DNA of 64,000 nucleotides from CAZBMJ01 sp964493205 (GCA_964493205.1 CAZBMJ010000008.1:1-64000); one strand, 5' to 3'; shown: positions 53,577 through 63,556, numbered from the stretch's first letter. The notes: generated by a model from the letters alone, not told the origin. Program-made: numbers and translations.

Positions 53577-54182
53577 ATGAAATTATTGCATGTTGGTGTC
53601 ATTGGTATATTTTTAATGATTAGTTATTCTGTTTTAGCAACTCATACCTTTGTCGACGAAAGAACTGGTCATGTATTGGCTATTAAACCTGCGACAGAAG
53701 AAGATCTAAAATGGGCTCAAGAATTTTGTATAGAATTTTTTAAACCTATTTATAAAAATATTACTTTAGATGATGACCAGCTTGCACACGGCTCTTATGA
53801 AGCATTTGTAGAAAACAATTTTAACAATCATTACAGAAATATATTTATTTTAAATAAATATAAATTTTTTGTTGTGGAAGATTGTAATAATAAAAAAAAT
53901 ATTGGCTACACTATTGTTTCTGTAGATAAAGATAAAATCTATAGTATCGAAACACAAGCTTTAATTGAAAATTATTCAATACAAAGCTTGATGAGTGGAC
54001 TATCAAATTTTATAAATAATGAAATAGAGCCAAAAGCAAGTTGTTTTATATCTGCAGTTCGAAAAAAAATGCGACCATTTATTGAATTATTAAAGACTTG
54101 TGATTTTGAAGAAATTGAAAGTTCTTGGTTACATTCAAGTATGTCAACCCAGTATTATCAAGCACTTATTCGCAAATTGTAA
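53577..54182 (+). CDS. Exported GNAT-like acetyltransferase (tentative)
   Basis: A protein of 201 residues from the ATG at 53577, which has GGAGG six bases upstream; an earlier ATG at 53535 is unlikely. Signal peptide (HVGVIGIFLMISYSVLA). The mature part begins like a GNAT domain (VLAIKPATEEDLKWAQEFCI) and goes on with NIFILNKYKFFVVEDCNNKK and NIGYTIVSVDKDKIYSIETQ (central sheet), but the acetyl-CoA loop is weak. Ends FEEIESSWLH, in the place of the usual GF motif. Exported GNATs are rare; compare 23323-23886. Confidence 0.5.
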   Translation: MKLLHVGVIGIFLMISYSVLATHTFVDERTGHVLAIKPATEEDLKWAQEFCIEFFKPIYKNITLDDDQLAHGSYEAFVENNFNNHYRNIFILNKYKFFVVEDCNNKKNIGYTIVSVDKDKIYSIETQALIENYSIQSLMSGLSNFINNEIEPKASCFISAVRKKMRPFIELLKTCDFEEIESSWLHSSMSTQYYQALIRKL

Positions 54183-54193
54183 TTCTTTCATAT

Positions 54194-55180
54194 CTAAACT
54201 CTATACAATGCTGCACCCCAAACAAAACCTGCTCCTATGGCAAGCATGAGTAAAAGATCTTTTGGTTTTAAAAGATCTTTTTTATTAGCTTGATCGTAAG
54301 CAAGCATTAAAGAAGCAGCTGAAGTATTTGCGCATTCATCTAGGTTTACTAAAAATTTTTCCATCGGTACATCAACATATTTTGCAATAGCTTCTATTAT
54401 GCGTAAATTTGCTTGATGAGGTACCACAAAAGTTACATCTTCTTTAGTAAGATTATTTTTGGTTAAAATACTTTGTATACTGTCACATATGGATCTAACA
54501 GCAAATTTAAAAGTCTCTCGACCATTCATCACTAATTTATCTTCAAAATTTCTAAGGCCCTCTTCATCTAATTTATTAAGGGATCCACCTTTAGGGGCAT
54601 AAATACATTTATGTTGCCTCCCATCAGCGTATAACTTAAAATCAATGAAGCCACTCTTATTATCATCTGATTTACTTAAAACACAGGCAGAAGCTGCATC
54701 TCCAAATAAAATAGCAGTATTACGATCTTGCCAATTAACTACTGAAGACATTACTTCTGCACCAATAAATAAGACATTTTTATACTGATTAGAAACTATA
54801 AAGTTATGAGCAATATTTAAGCCATAAATAGATCCTGCGCATGCTGCAGAAATGTCAAAAGCAGCGGCACCAAAAGCACCTAGTTGTTCTTGTACTAAAC
54901 ATGCTAGAGAAGGAAGTTTATAATCAGCACTTATGGTAGCCACTACTATTAAATCAATATCTTCTGGCTGTAAATTAGCTTGCAATAAAGCTTGTTTAGC
55001 TGCTTGTGTGGCCATAAAAGAACAGGTTTCTCCAATTTCTAAATCAGCAATATGGCGATTTTTAATACCAGTTCTGGAAGAGATCCATTCATCATTAGTG
55101 TCTAAAAATTGCGAAAGGTCATCGTTAGTTACAATTTTTTTAGGTAAATAGGACCCTGTTCCAATAATTTTACTTGTCAT
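54194..55180 (-). CDS. fabH: Beta-ketoacyl-ACP synthase III
   Basis: It starts fatty acid chains by condensing acetyl-CoA with malonyl-ACP. A protein of 328 residues. Catalytic triad visible: Cys in DISAACAGSIYGL, His in VPHQANLRI, Asn in DECANTSAAS. Start MTSKIIGTGSYLPKKIVTN and SRTGIKNRH are typical. It stands alone, without other fab genes in the window. Confidence 0.95.
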   Translation of the reverse strand: MTSKIIGTGSYLPKKIVTNDDLSQFLDTNDEWISSRTGIKNRHIADLEIGETCSFMATQAAKQALLQANLQPEDIDLIVVATISADYKLPSLACLVQEQLGAFGAAAFDISAACAGSIYGLNIAHNFIVSNQYKNVLFIGAEVMSSVVNWQDRNTAILFGDAASACVLSKSDDNKSGFIDFKLYADGRQHKCIYAPKGGSLNKLDEEGLRNFEDKLVMNGRETFKFAVRSICDSIQSILTKNNLTKEDVTFVVPHQANLRIIEAIAKYVDVPMEKFLVNLDECANTSAASLMLAYDQANKKDLLKPKDLLLMLAIGAGFVWGAALYRV

Positions 55181-55183
55181 AGC

Positions 55184-55245
55184 ATGCCTTAAAATATTTC
55201 ATAAGCATTTTTTAAATACAGCTTTTAGAAAAATATTAAAGGCAT
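55184..55245. repeat. Inverted repeat in the fabH upstream gap
   Basis: ATGCCTTAAAATATTT (from 55184) and AAATATTAAAGGCAT (to 55245) pair over about 15 bases with one bulge. It lies directly before the fabH start. No T-run follows on the minus strand, so a terminator is doubtful; it may be a regulator site, such as for fatty-acid control. Confidence 0.45.
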
Positions 55246-55252
55246 ATGGATT

Positions 55253-55630
55253 TTATTCTTTATTTAACGCTATGCTAACGTCACTTTGATCAAGTTCATA
55301 CCAATTTCCCGTTACAGCATCTATAACAATAGGCCAAGTTCCCGCTAAAACATTTAAAATAATCCATTTGGCACCAATTTTATTATCAATATTGTAATAC
55401 GCTGTGGAAAAACCTGCTTTTTCCACTTTAATTTCATGGTTTTTATTAGCTGACAGCTTAATCTCTATGGGAGTAACTCCCCTATAAGTGCCATTTACAT
55501 AAATTTTTGCATTATTAGGAGTGGAAGAAAAGCTCACATAATCTGCATCTGTATTTTTAAATAGTGTTGCGCACCCACCAAAAATGCTTGATAGAAGTAA
55601 AAAATGTAGAAACCATAAAGTATTTCGCAT
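55253..55630 (-). CDS. PEGA-domain lipoprotein
   Basis: A protein of 125 residues. Lipoprotein signal (LLLSSIFGGCATL). One PEGA domain: VSFSSTPNNAKIYVNGTYRG, VTPIEIKLSANKNHEIKVEK, AGFSTAYY. A C-terminal segment (WIILNVLAGTWPIVIDAVTG) is hydrophobic, as in many PEGA lipoproteins. PEGA domains occur in surface proteins; ligand unknown. Confidence 0.8.
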   Translation of the reverse strand: MRNTLWFLHFLLLSSIFGGCATLFKNTDADYVSFSSTPNNAKIYVNGTYRGVTPIEIKLSANKNHEIKVEKAGFSTAYYNIDNKIGAKWIILNVLAGTWPIVIDAVTGNWYELDQSDVSIALNKE

Positions 55631-55662
55631 AGCTTAAGTCCTGCTTTTAGTAGGGTAATACT

Positions 55663-57015
55663 TTATTTGTTGGTATGGCTATTTAATTCGTTTATAGCTT
55701 TTTCAATAGACGCCAAAGCTTTCTTTAGCTCATCGCTCGTTATGTTCAATGGTGGTGCTAATAAAAGAGTGGAAAATCTTACTAAAGCGCTTATATCATA
55801 CTTTTTTAAAGCATTTTGTAAAAATATAGCCGGCTGCATTTCTTGTGGATTTGCCCTGTATGGCACCAAAGGCTCATCATCAGTTTTGGACTTTCTAAAA
55901 TCTATGGCTGCCAATAATCCAATACAGCGAGTTTCTGCAATAATGTCATATTTTCTTGACCACATACTAAACTCTTCTTTAATTTGAGCTTCTCTTTGAA
56001 AAACATTTTCTTCTATTTTATCTTCTTCATAAAAATGTAGAGCAGCCAAGGACGCAGCACATGATAAATAAGGTGCATATTGAGTAAGACCACACCATAA
56101 GGTCTCATCATCAAAAAACTTTGCTATTTTATCGCTTACTAATAAAGCACCTAAAGGCGCATAGCCAGCTGTTAAACCTTTTGACAAACTCATCATATCT
56201 GGGGCTACATTATAACGATCCACGGCAAAGCACTTACCTGTTCGATAAAATCCTGAAAAAACTTCATCGTCGATCAATAAAATATTATTTTTATCACAAA
56301 GATTTCGTATACGTGGCCAATAATCATTATCTGGTATAAAAGCACCATTGGCTCCTGTTATGCCTTCAAGCATAATAGCAGCAATAGTTTGTGGCCCTTC
56401 TATTTCAATTATTTCTTGCAAAAGCCTTACTGTATCTATTTTTTGTCCACTGCCTCTCTCATAAGGATCAGGAAATCTTACTATGCCAGTAATAGCATTA
56501 TCAAAGGGAATTCTGCGATAATCGCCACTAAAGTTAATAGTAGCCAAGGTTGCGCCATGATAACTTCTGTAACGAGTAATAATTTTGTGTTTGCCAGTTA
56601 CGGCACGAGCAATCTTTATAGCATTTTCGTTAGCCTCTGCACCGCCCAAAGTAAAAAATACTTTGCTAAAATTCTTATTTTGTTCTTTATTAGCCAAAAA
56701 TATTAATTTACTGGCCAACTCAAGCCTTTTTACACAAACAGCCTCTGATGCTAATACTTGTGTGTGAGGAGCAGCTTTAGTTAAAGCCTTGAGCATCCCT
56801 TCGTGTGCATGACCTAAATTTGCACAAAATGCTTGAGACTTCATATCTATTAATTCTTGGCCATTGGGCAGTGTTACATAAACCCCTTTTTGTTTTATAA
56901 AAAACGGTGGCTGCATACTCTTTTGATTAGACCAAGGAATTAAAATAGCTTCTTTATAACGTTTTATTAGTTCTTCTGGGCTTAGTGATTCAAAGTCAAC
57001 GTTACTTGAGGGCAT
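55663..57015 (-). CDS. Class III PLP-dependent aminotransferase
   Basis: A protein of 450 residues with an omega-type aminotransferase fold: NLGHAHEGML, FTLGGAEANENAIKIAR, YRSYHGATLATI, LLIDDEVFSGFYRTG (PLP-binding Asp) and the PLP lysine in MMSLSKGLTAGYAPLGA. The form resembles beta-alanine/taurine/putrescine-pyruvate aminotransferases more than ArgD. AAGGAG precedes the ATG, which lies 34 bases inside the C45 gene. It is the last gene of a three-gene operon with the 1602-residue fusion, so amine or omega-amino acid catabolism is likely; substrate unknown. Confidence 0.85.
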   Translation of the reverse strand: MPSSNVDFESLSPEELIKRYKEAILIPWSNQKSMQPPFFIKQKGVYVTLPNGQELIDMKSQAFCANLGHAHEGMLKALTKAAPHTQVLASEAVCVKRLELASKLIFLANKEQNKNFSKVFFTLGGAEANENAIKIARAVTGKHKIITRYRSYHGATLATINFSGDYRRIPFDNAITGIVRFPDPYERGSGQKIDTVRLLQEIIEIEGPQTIAAIMLEGITGANGAFIPDNDYWPRIRNLCDKNNILLIDDEVFSGFYRTGKCFAVDRYNVAPDMMSLSKGLTAGYAPLGALLVSDKIAKFFDDETLWCGLTQYAPYLSCAASLAALHFYEEDKIEENVFQREAQIKEEFSMWSRKYDIIAETRCIGLLAAIDFRKSKTDDEPLVPYRANPQEMQPAIFLQNALKKYDISALVRFSTLLLAPPLNITSDELKKALASIEKAINELNSHTNK

Positions 57016-58028
57016 TTTAACAACTCCTTAGTGGCTATTCCTTGGCACGCAAGTATTTTAGCCCCAAGTATATCCATCACAATGGTGCCACACGTAGTGG
57101 TATTATGAGGAGTTTTTTCATTATAAGGCATAGATACTTGTGCTAGAGCCAAAAATATATCTTGTGTAGTATTTGCTTTATCTAAAGTTATATTTTGAGA
57201 TAAATATTCATATCGCCACAAAGTATTTGATTCTTTTCTAATATAAGAATTTTTTTCTATTTCTTTGCATAAACAATGATTAGTATGGAAATAAAGTTTG
57301 TCTGCATTATCAGTAACAATACTTTTTTTAGTGCCACTGGTTTCAATACTAAAAAAGTTATTTTTATCCGCAATAGCGTAATGATGACCTGAACCCAAAG
57401 GGGCATTCATAACTTCATCTTTGGCAAGGATGGCATCTTTTTTGCGTAATGCTTTTCTTACCAAGGCTGGCCAAATAATCCCTATTTTGGCATCAGTGCT
57501 GTTTAAATTATTTATGCAAATAGCCACACCATGTCTGTTCATGCCAGTCATTCCTAAACAGCCCATAATAGAAAAAACCACTGTTTTATTAATACTAAGC
57601 AAGCAAACATAAGGCAAAGCACTGCCATGAATATCCCACGTTTGACCTAAAATTTTATGAGGACTATAAATCAAAGAACAGCCAGAAGAAGATTCTTGTG
57701 TACTAAGTAAGTTAGCATGATGAGGATTAATATCTCGTAAGTCGGTATAATGATTAAGAACTATCAGCTTTTCCAAAGATACATTGCTTGCCTCTGAAAT
57801 ACCCCGCAATTCTAAAAACAAGTCCACATCAAAATCTTGCAAAATATTTATATGTTTAGCTGCTAGTTCTAAAACATCTTTAGGTTTTTTATATAACGAA
57901 ACATTACACATGCGTTCCATACGAATTTCAGCAAGTTCTTTTATTTGCGTTCTAAAAATTTCTCCATGTTGATGCCCTAAAAAAAGCGGATCGCTACCTT
58001 CTAACACTAATAATTTTAAAGAAGTCAT
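56982..58028 (-). CDS. C45 Ntn-hydrolase (isopenicillin N acyltransferase-like)
   Basis: A protein of 348 residues. Family C45 proteins are made as precursors that cut themselves before a Cys; here SSSGCSLIY (Cys117), followed by GQTWDIHGSALPY and GMNRHGVAICINNL, matches that site and the beta strands behind. Family members transfer or remove acyl groups on amide nitrogen, as in penicillin biosynthesis. The first ~116 residues would be the small subunit. It is second in the operon, nine bases after the fusion gene. An amidase acting on an N-acylated amino acid is a reasonable inference. Confidence 0.8.
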   Translation of the reverse strand: MTSLKLLVLEGSDPLFLGHQHGEIFRTQIKELAEIRMERMCNVSLYKKPKDVLELAAKHINILQDFDVDLFLELRGISEASNVSLEKLIVLNHYTDLRDINPHHANLLSTQESSSGCSLIYSPHKILGQTWDIHGSALPYVCLLSINKTVVFSIMGCLGMTGMNRHGVAICINNLNSTDAKIGIIWPALVRKALRKKDAILAKDEVMNAPLGSGHHYAIADKNNFFSIETSGTKKSIVTDNADKLYFHTNHCLCKEIEKNSYIRKESNTLWRYEYLSQNITLDKANTTQDIFLALAQVSMPYNEKTPHNTTTCGTIVMDILGAKILACQGIATKELLKCPQVTLTLNH

Positions 58029-58036
58029 ATTTTTTC

Positions 58037-61000
58037 CTAAATAAATTTTGCAAGGGTATGAATAATTTTTTCTTGTTGGGCTGTGTCAAGATCTAAGCTT
58101 GGACAAACCATTATTCTGTTATCAAACCCTTTCGATAACAAGACACCTTCTTTTTTGCTGGCTTGTATTATTTGTTCTATTTGATTGTGGGGAAGCTTAA
58201 CTCCTGCCCAATACCCCATGCCTTGTATGTCATAATTTTTAAATTTATTTTTTAGTTTTAGAACAAAATCATCAGGCTTATTTTGAGCAAACTTAGATCC
58301 CCAAATAAGTTTATAATAAGAGCGCATAATAGAAATATCATCGCCATCCCATGTGGAGATTAACGTTAAAGGCTTTTGTACAAAATACGCATCATCCACT
58401 AAAATATTTCCAAACTGACCATCACTATAAAACCAAATCATATTAGGCTTTATGCTTAAGCTATCACTTAAAAATAAATTCTTGCCATTTCTAAAAAAGC
58501 CTGAAGTGCTCTCACCAAATATCAATGGAATCCCTGTATTTTTTCTTATTTCTTCAAGCTTACCTAAAAATTCTTCGTTAAAGCTTAAGGCACTTTTTTC
58601 ACCTAAAAGTTCTAGTACAATAGCCAATATTTTTTGTGATTTATGAGTATCAATAACTTTTTGCAATTCAGTTAAGCTCTTCTCATTGCCAACTATTGCC
58701 GGATGACTAATTTTTGGCCATTCAAAAAAGCCAAAGGGTTTAGCTTGACCCTCATCATGACTTAAGGACCTAGCAGCGGCAGTAATATTGCCAAAATATT
58801 GATGAGAAAATCCAATAACTATTTGAGCTTCTTGTCTATGAAATTTTATGGAGCGCAAACCTTTATCAACCACTTCATCTCTGCCTGAAGTAAAATAGGC
58901 ATGATTTAGACCTTGGGGCATTAATGATCTTAAAAGCTCGGCGTAGCGTACAAAATTGGTACTTACCCAGTTAGAAAGGGTAAGTTTTGTACAAGCAAAA
59001 GGCCTAAATTCATTATTATCTAGGGCTAATTTTAAATTTTTTGGATTATGCCATAATTTTTGCAAACTGTTTTGGCAATCTAGCATTTTTGAGTTTGCTG
59101 GCAAATTATTGTGTTGATTATTACTTAAGGGCAAACGATAATAACGAGCTTTGGCGTCGTCTAGGCCATATTGTTTTTCATAAGTAGCAACTTTATATGC
59201 TCCAAAAGAATCGTTAATAAGGGCCATGGAATCAGTAAAGCCAAGGCGATTTCGTCCACATAAAAACAAATATTTTTGTTGATTATTTTCGTCTTTTATG
59301 GCTTTTACAAGCTCTATTTGTTTTTGCTTTAATAACCTGCCTAGGCCTAGCTTACGAAACTTAGGGTCGATCACACAATCAGTGCTATAAAAACTTTGCT
59401 CTTTAAGCTTATCGCTTGTAGGTCCATCTACTTTGGAATAAATAGCTCCTCCACCAATGGCAAAACCTGCTACTACCTCTTCTTGATTAATTTTTGTAGT
59501 AATAATTAAACCTAGACTATGCTTAGTGTTCAGCCAATCTGCAAAATATTCTAGAGTATCTATTCTGTTTGCTTCATAGCTTTGCTTTTCAATACGCTCT
59601 ATATCTGCTTTATAATTATTAAAATTATTTTTATCTAAGATTATAAAATTAACCTCAGGTTTATCTAAATTAGTCTTAATAAAGTTTTTACTAATCACAA
59701 CATTATTTTTTATATCAGATAAAGCACAAAAAATATTTTCAAATAATATATTAATGTCAGTTTCTTCGTTACTAGTATTTAGGCGAAATCGTATGGTTTT
59801 CTCACCGGCAATATATGCCATAAAACCACGCAAAAATCGCTGATTAATAAGTTGCATAGCAAGTGCGTTAGTAGGCATATCAAAAGCAAAAGCAAAGCCG
59901 TTAGCTCGAATACTTAAAACTAATTTAGGAAAATATTCTTTTAGACGGACTAATTCTTTAGTAGTTTTTTGCGTAATCCACAAAGCTTTTTCTTCATCAA
60001 TAGCTAAAGCGTGTAGCAGGCCTCTTTTTAGTTGCACCACATGAGGAGTATAACTTCTTTGGTTAGGCCATTTACTTAAACATACCCCCAGTTGAGCTTT
60101 TTTGCCTAAACTTACGCAATCAGGAGATTCTTTTTGCCCAAGATGATTTTTAAGTTCAAATTCATGATGCCAAAAAAAAGTACTTCCAAGATGAAAACCA
60201 GTTTGAACTTCGTCAAAAATAAGAGGAATCTTATAAAATTTGGTAAGTCCTCTTAAGGCGTTAAAAAATCTATGAGAAGCATACTTATCGCCACCTTCGC
60301 ATTGCATAGGTTCAATAATAACAGCTAAAATATTACCCTTTTCTATTTCATTTTTTAATAAACTTAAACTATTAAGTTCTGAGTTTAATAAATCATCGGC
60401 ATCTGAAATAATAGGAATTTGCCCTTGATAAAAATTTGTCAAAAATTCTTTAGTAACCTGAGGTTGCTCAAAATTTATGTGCATTTGAGGAAAAGGTATG
60501 AAAGTAGCCTCATAGCCATCAAAGACAAAAGGACCGCGCTTTTCTTTGTTATAGGTAGCTTGCAGCGATAAAATAGTTCTTCCATGAAATGATCCTTCAA
60601 AGGCTATTATTCTACTACCACCTGGCCCATTTTGCCTGGCAAGATCTAATGCTATTTCATTGGCTTCTGCTCCTGATGAAGCATAGGCAATAGAAGCAAA
60701 TTCATTACGAGATTTGGTATGCAAAAAATTTTCAAAAGCTTTTTTAGCTTCTAATGCATCGTTTACAAACTCGTCATTACTATCTAAATTATTACAAGAG
60801 AAATCAGTATTTTTAAGCAAACTTAAATCAAACTCGCCTATATCATAGGAATTTTGAAAAGTATCGGCACTAAAACCAGAAACCAACGAAGCTATTTGAC
60901 TTGCTGCATCAATAATAACCAATGGATCATCGTCTATGCTTACTAAAAATGGCCCAGAACTTTTTTTCAAATCAATCACTGCTTCTTTTTTATCTTTGGG

Positions 61001-62845
61001 AACAAAGTTATTAAAATATAATTGATCAAGCATATTTTGTGATTTTGGTAAATTAATATCTTTTGGAACATTAATATCAGTATGTTTATGTATACTCTTA
61101 ATAAATAAATCTTCTTGTTTATCTAATAAAATTTTTAATTTAATTATATGTTCTTGGTTAATATTTTTATTAACAATAAAATCTATTTCTTCATCACGAA
61201 TAACAAGATTATTTTCAAAAATATTTTTTAGTTCATTATCAAAAGAAGTTTTAGAAAATATAAGTCTGTTTGAATAACAAGCTTTTGCATAGATTCCAAT
61301 ATTTTCAAAACATTTTTGTAGTTCATGCCGTAAATAAATATCATCAGCACAAACTTCTTCATCTTTAATTTCTTTGATTTTAGTAGTTAAAAATTCATCC
61401 GCTAGCATATCACCGTAAGCTTGTTCACAAATAGCCACAGGAAATGTTGCATACCTAACTGCTTCAATACCTGCTGGGCGCTGATTGCCACTTTTATTAA
61501 CACCACCAAAAGGTAATTGGCCAAACGCTCTATTGGTAGATCTATTAAAGTTTAGTAAGCCACTTTTAGTGTTTTTATAAAAATATTCAAAGCTATCTTT
61601 ATTCAAGCTAAAAAAAGCATTTGATAAACCATAGGGGCTTTCGTTTACTCTATTTATTGCCTGATCTAGAGTATCAAAAGCTTCTAAGCAAATATTAGGC
61701 CCAAAAAGTTCTTCTGACAAATAGCCGTAAGTTTTATGGCGGCAATCTACTTCATACACAGAAGGCGTAACATAAGCACCATTACCTAAAACTTGGGATT
61801 GCAGCAAAATTTTAACGTCTTCTGATTTAGCTAATTTTAGTTTGCTTAAAAAAGTGTCTAAAGAGTGTGCTGTGGCCAATGGCCCAAACATACCATGGCC
61901 ACTCAAAGCATTAACGGGCGTAAGTTTAGAAGCTATTTTTATTAAATTTTCTTTTACTTCTTTAAAAATACTTTGATGAATTAAAACTCGACTTGTAGCT
62001 GTACAACGTTGACCTGTGGTTAAAAAAGCACCTTCTAAGATTGCTATTAAAGCTTGCTTCATATGAGCATCAGGCATAAGCACGGCAAAATTTTTGCCTC
62101 CCATTTCTAAGGCTACTATTTTATTAGGTTCTTCTATAAGGCTTTGTTGTAAATATTTACCAACGTTATAACTTCCTGTAAAAATAACTCCATCGATATT
62201 TTTATGAGCACATAAGGCTTGCCCTACTTCTCGGCCTCCTGGCACTATATTGACAACACCCGCATCAAGTCCTGCCTCCAAAAAACATTGAGCATAAATT
62301 TCGCTAGTTAATGGGCATATTTCTGATGGTTTTATAACAACGCTGTTACCTAAAATAATACTGGGGATAACGTGGCTATGGACCAAATGAACTGGAAAGT
62401 TAAATGGACCTATAATAGCCAGTACTCCCTGAGGCTGATACCTAGTTTGAGCTCTTAGATTATAAAAATTTTCTTGTGCGACTCTTTTTAGCCCATGTTC
62501 AATAACTAAATCAATACGTTCACTTAGGCCTTTTGCTTCTACTTTGGCTTCTTTAAGCATTTTGCCCATTTCGCTAGCAATAGCTATGGCTAAATTTTCT
62601 TCGTGCTTAATTAAAGATTCTTTTAATTTTTTTAGTTTTTGTATGCGGTATTCAATGCTTTTTTTATACCAAGATTTGTGAGCAAATCTAGCGGCACTCA
62701 CCGCCTCTTCAACATGGTCTATACTACTTTTAGTACTAAAAACTTCTTCGTAATTATTACTGGGATTTTTACTAGTAATAACTATAGAACTACCCAAAAT
62801 AAATTCATTATTAATGAAGCTTCCACGGCCATGTTTAAAAGACAT
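58037..62845 (-). CDS. Four-domain fusion: ALDH - aminotransferase - GNAT - dead aminotransferase
   Basis: A protein of 1602 residues. Residues 1-480 are an AstD-like aldehyde dehydrogenase (IIGPFNFPVHL, Glu247 in LEMGG, Cys281 in GQRCTAT). A helical linker runs to ~630. Residues ~640-1048 are a class III aminotransferase: SSGAEANEIAL, Asp878 in IFDEVQTGF, Lys915 in SLGKKAQLG; this GKKxQ site and the end IRFRLNTSNEETDI resemble lysine 6-aminotransferase. Residues ~1065-1240 are a GNAT with acetyl-CoA loop RKLGLGRL. Residues ~1250-1602 are a second aminotransferase fold without Asp (LIFGEST) and with Asp1475 where the PLP Lys belongs, so inactive. The operon also has C45 and aminotransferase genes. 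A strong GGAGG site precedes the start. Lysine or arginine/ornithine breakdown is inferred. Confidence 0.85.
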   Translation of the reverse strand: MSFKHGRGSFINNEFILGSSIVITSKNPSNNYEEVFSTKSSIDHVEEAVSAARFAHKSWYKKSIEYRIQKLKKLKESLIKHEENLAIAIASEMGKMLKEAKVEAKGLSERIDLVIEHGLKRVAQENFYNLRAQTRYQPQGVLAIIGPFNFPVHLVHSHVIPSIILGNSVVIKPSEICPLTSEIYAQCFLEAGLDAGVVNIVPGGREVGQALCAHKNIDGVIFTGSYNVGKYLQQSLIEEPNKIVALEMGGKNFAVLMPDAHMKQALIAILEGAFLTTGQRCTATSRVLIHQSIFKEVKENLIKIASKLTPVNALSGHGMFGPLATAHSLDTFLSKLKLAKSEDVKILLQSQVLGNGAYVTPSVYEVDCRHKTYGYLSEELFGPNICLEAFDTLDQAINRVNESPYGLSNAFFSLNKDSFEYFYKNTKSGLLNFNRSTNRAFGQLPFGGVNKSGNQRPAGIEAVRYATFPVAICEQAYGDMLADEFLTTKIKEIKDEEVCADDIYLRHELQKCFENIGIYAKACYSNRLIFSKTSFDNELKNIFENNLVIRDEEIDFIVNKNINQEHIIKLKILLDKQEDLFIKSIHKHTDINVPKDINLPKSQNMLDQLYFNNFVPKDKKEAVIDLKKSSGPFLVSIDDDPLVIIDAASQIASLVSGFSADTFQNSYDIGEFDLSLLKNTDFSCNNLDSNDEFVNDALEAKKAFENFLHTKSRNEFASIAYASSGAEANEIALDLARQNGPGGSRIIAFEGSFHGRTILSLQATYNKEKRGPFVFDGYEATFIPFPQMHINFEQPQVTKEFLTNFYQGQIPIISDADDLLNSELNSLSLLKNEIEKGNILAVIIEPMQCEGGDKYASHRFFNALRGLTKFYKIPLIFDEVQTGFHLGSTFFWHHEFELKNHLGQKESPDCVSLGKKAQLGVCLSKWPNQRSYTPHVVQLKRGLLHALAIDEEKALWITQKTTKELVRLKEYFPKLVLSIRANGFAFAFDMPTNALAMQLINQRFLRGFMAYIAGEKTIRFRLNTSNEETDINILFENIFCALSDIKNNVVISKNFIKTNLDKPEVNFIILDKNNFNNYKADIERIEKQSYEANRIDTLEYFADWLNTKHSLGLIITTKINQEEVVAGFAIGGGAIYSKVDGPTSDKLKEQSFYSTDCVIDPKFRKLGLGRLLKQKQIELVKAIKDENNQQKYLFLCGRNRLGFTDSMALINDSFGAYKVATYEKQYGLDDAKARYYRLPLSNNQHNNLPANSKMLDCQNSLQKLWHNPKNLKLALDNNEFRPFACTKLTLSNWVSTNFVRYAELLRSLMPQGLNHAYFTSGRDEVVDKGLRSIKFHRQEAQIVIGFSHQYFGNITAAARSLSHDEGQAKPFGFFEWPKISHPAIVGNEKSLTELQKVIDTHKSQKILAIVLELLGEKSALSFNEEFLGKLEEIRKNTGIPLIFGESTSGFFRNGKNLFLSDSLSIKPNMIWFYSDGQFGNILVDDAYFVQKPLTLISTWDGDDISIMRSYYKLIWGSKFAQNKPDDFVLKLKNKFKNYDIQGMGYWAGVKLPHNQIEQIIQASKKEGVLLSKGFDNRIMVCPSLDLDTAQQEKIIHTLAKFI

Positions 62846-62976
62846 TATACCTCCAAAAAGATCATTTATAATGTGCCACTCTTAATGTTTATGATCAAGT
62901 ATTGATTTTGGTATTGTTTTATTTAACCCACTAGATAGAACTATTCAGGCATATATGATCTTGATAGGATATAGAA

Positions 62977-63516
62977 ATGATTTTATCTGACAGTGAAATA
63001 ATAGAACAAATTGAAAAAAAAAATATTGTCATAGAACCTTTTGACAAAGCATATTTAGGAAGCAACAGCTATGATGTGCATTTAGGAAAGACCCTAGCTG
63101 TTTACAATGACGCTATTCTTGATGCAAAAAAACCTGCTTTAATTACCTATTTTGATATTCCTACTGAAGGCTATGTTTTAATGCCCGATAAACTTTATTT
63201 AGGTGTAACCAAAGAATATACCGAAACACTAAAGCATGTGCCTTTTTTAGAAGGAAAATCTAGTATTGGACGCTTAGGTATCGATATTCATGCAACAGCC
63301 GGCAAAGGTGACATTGGATTTAAAAATCACTGGACTTTAGAAATATCTGTAAAAATGCCCGTGCGAGTATATGCTGACATGCCCATTGGACAAATAATTT
63401 ATTTTGAAACTAAGGGCGAAGTTTTAACTCCTTATTATTTAAAAAATAGCGCAAAATACACACAAAAGAGTGATCTTCCTAAAGAATCACAAATGTGGCG
63501 TAATTTTTCTTTATAA
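62977..63516 (+). CDS. dcd: dCTP deaminase
   Basis: It deaminates dCTP to dUTP for thymidylate synthesis. A protein of 179 residues. Start MILSDSEIIEQI, LGSNSYDVHLG, the active-site block FLEGKSSIGRLGIDIHATAG and GDIGFKNHWTLEI are all present; the end WRNF is typical. AGGA precedes the ATG. The gene is divergent from the large fusion gene. Confidence 0.94.
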   Translation: MILSDSEIIEQIEKKNIVIEPFDKAYLGSNSYDVHLGKTLAVYNDAILDAKKPALITYFDIPTEGYVLMPDKLYLGVTKEYTETLKHVPFLEGKSSIGRLGIDIHATAGKGDIGFKNHWTLEISVKMPVRVYADMPIGQIIYFETKGEVLTPYYLKNSAKYTQKSDLPKESQMWRNFSL

Positions 63517-63556
63517 GAATCGCATTAGCTTAATTTTATTTCTTTTTTCTTAAATA

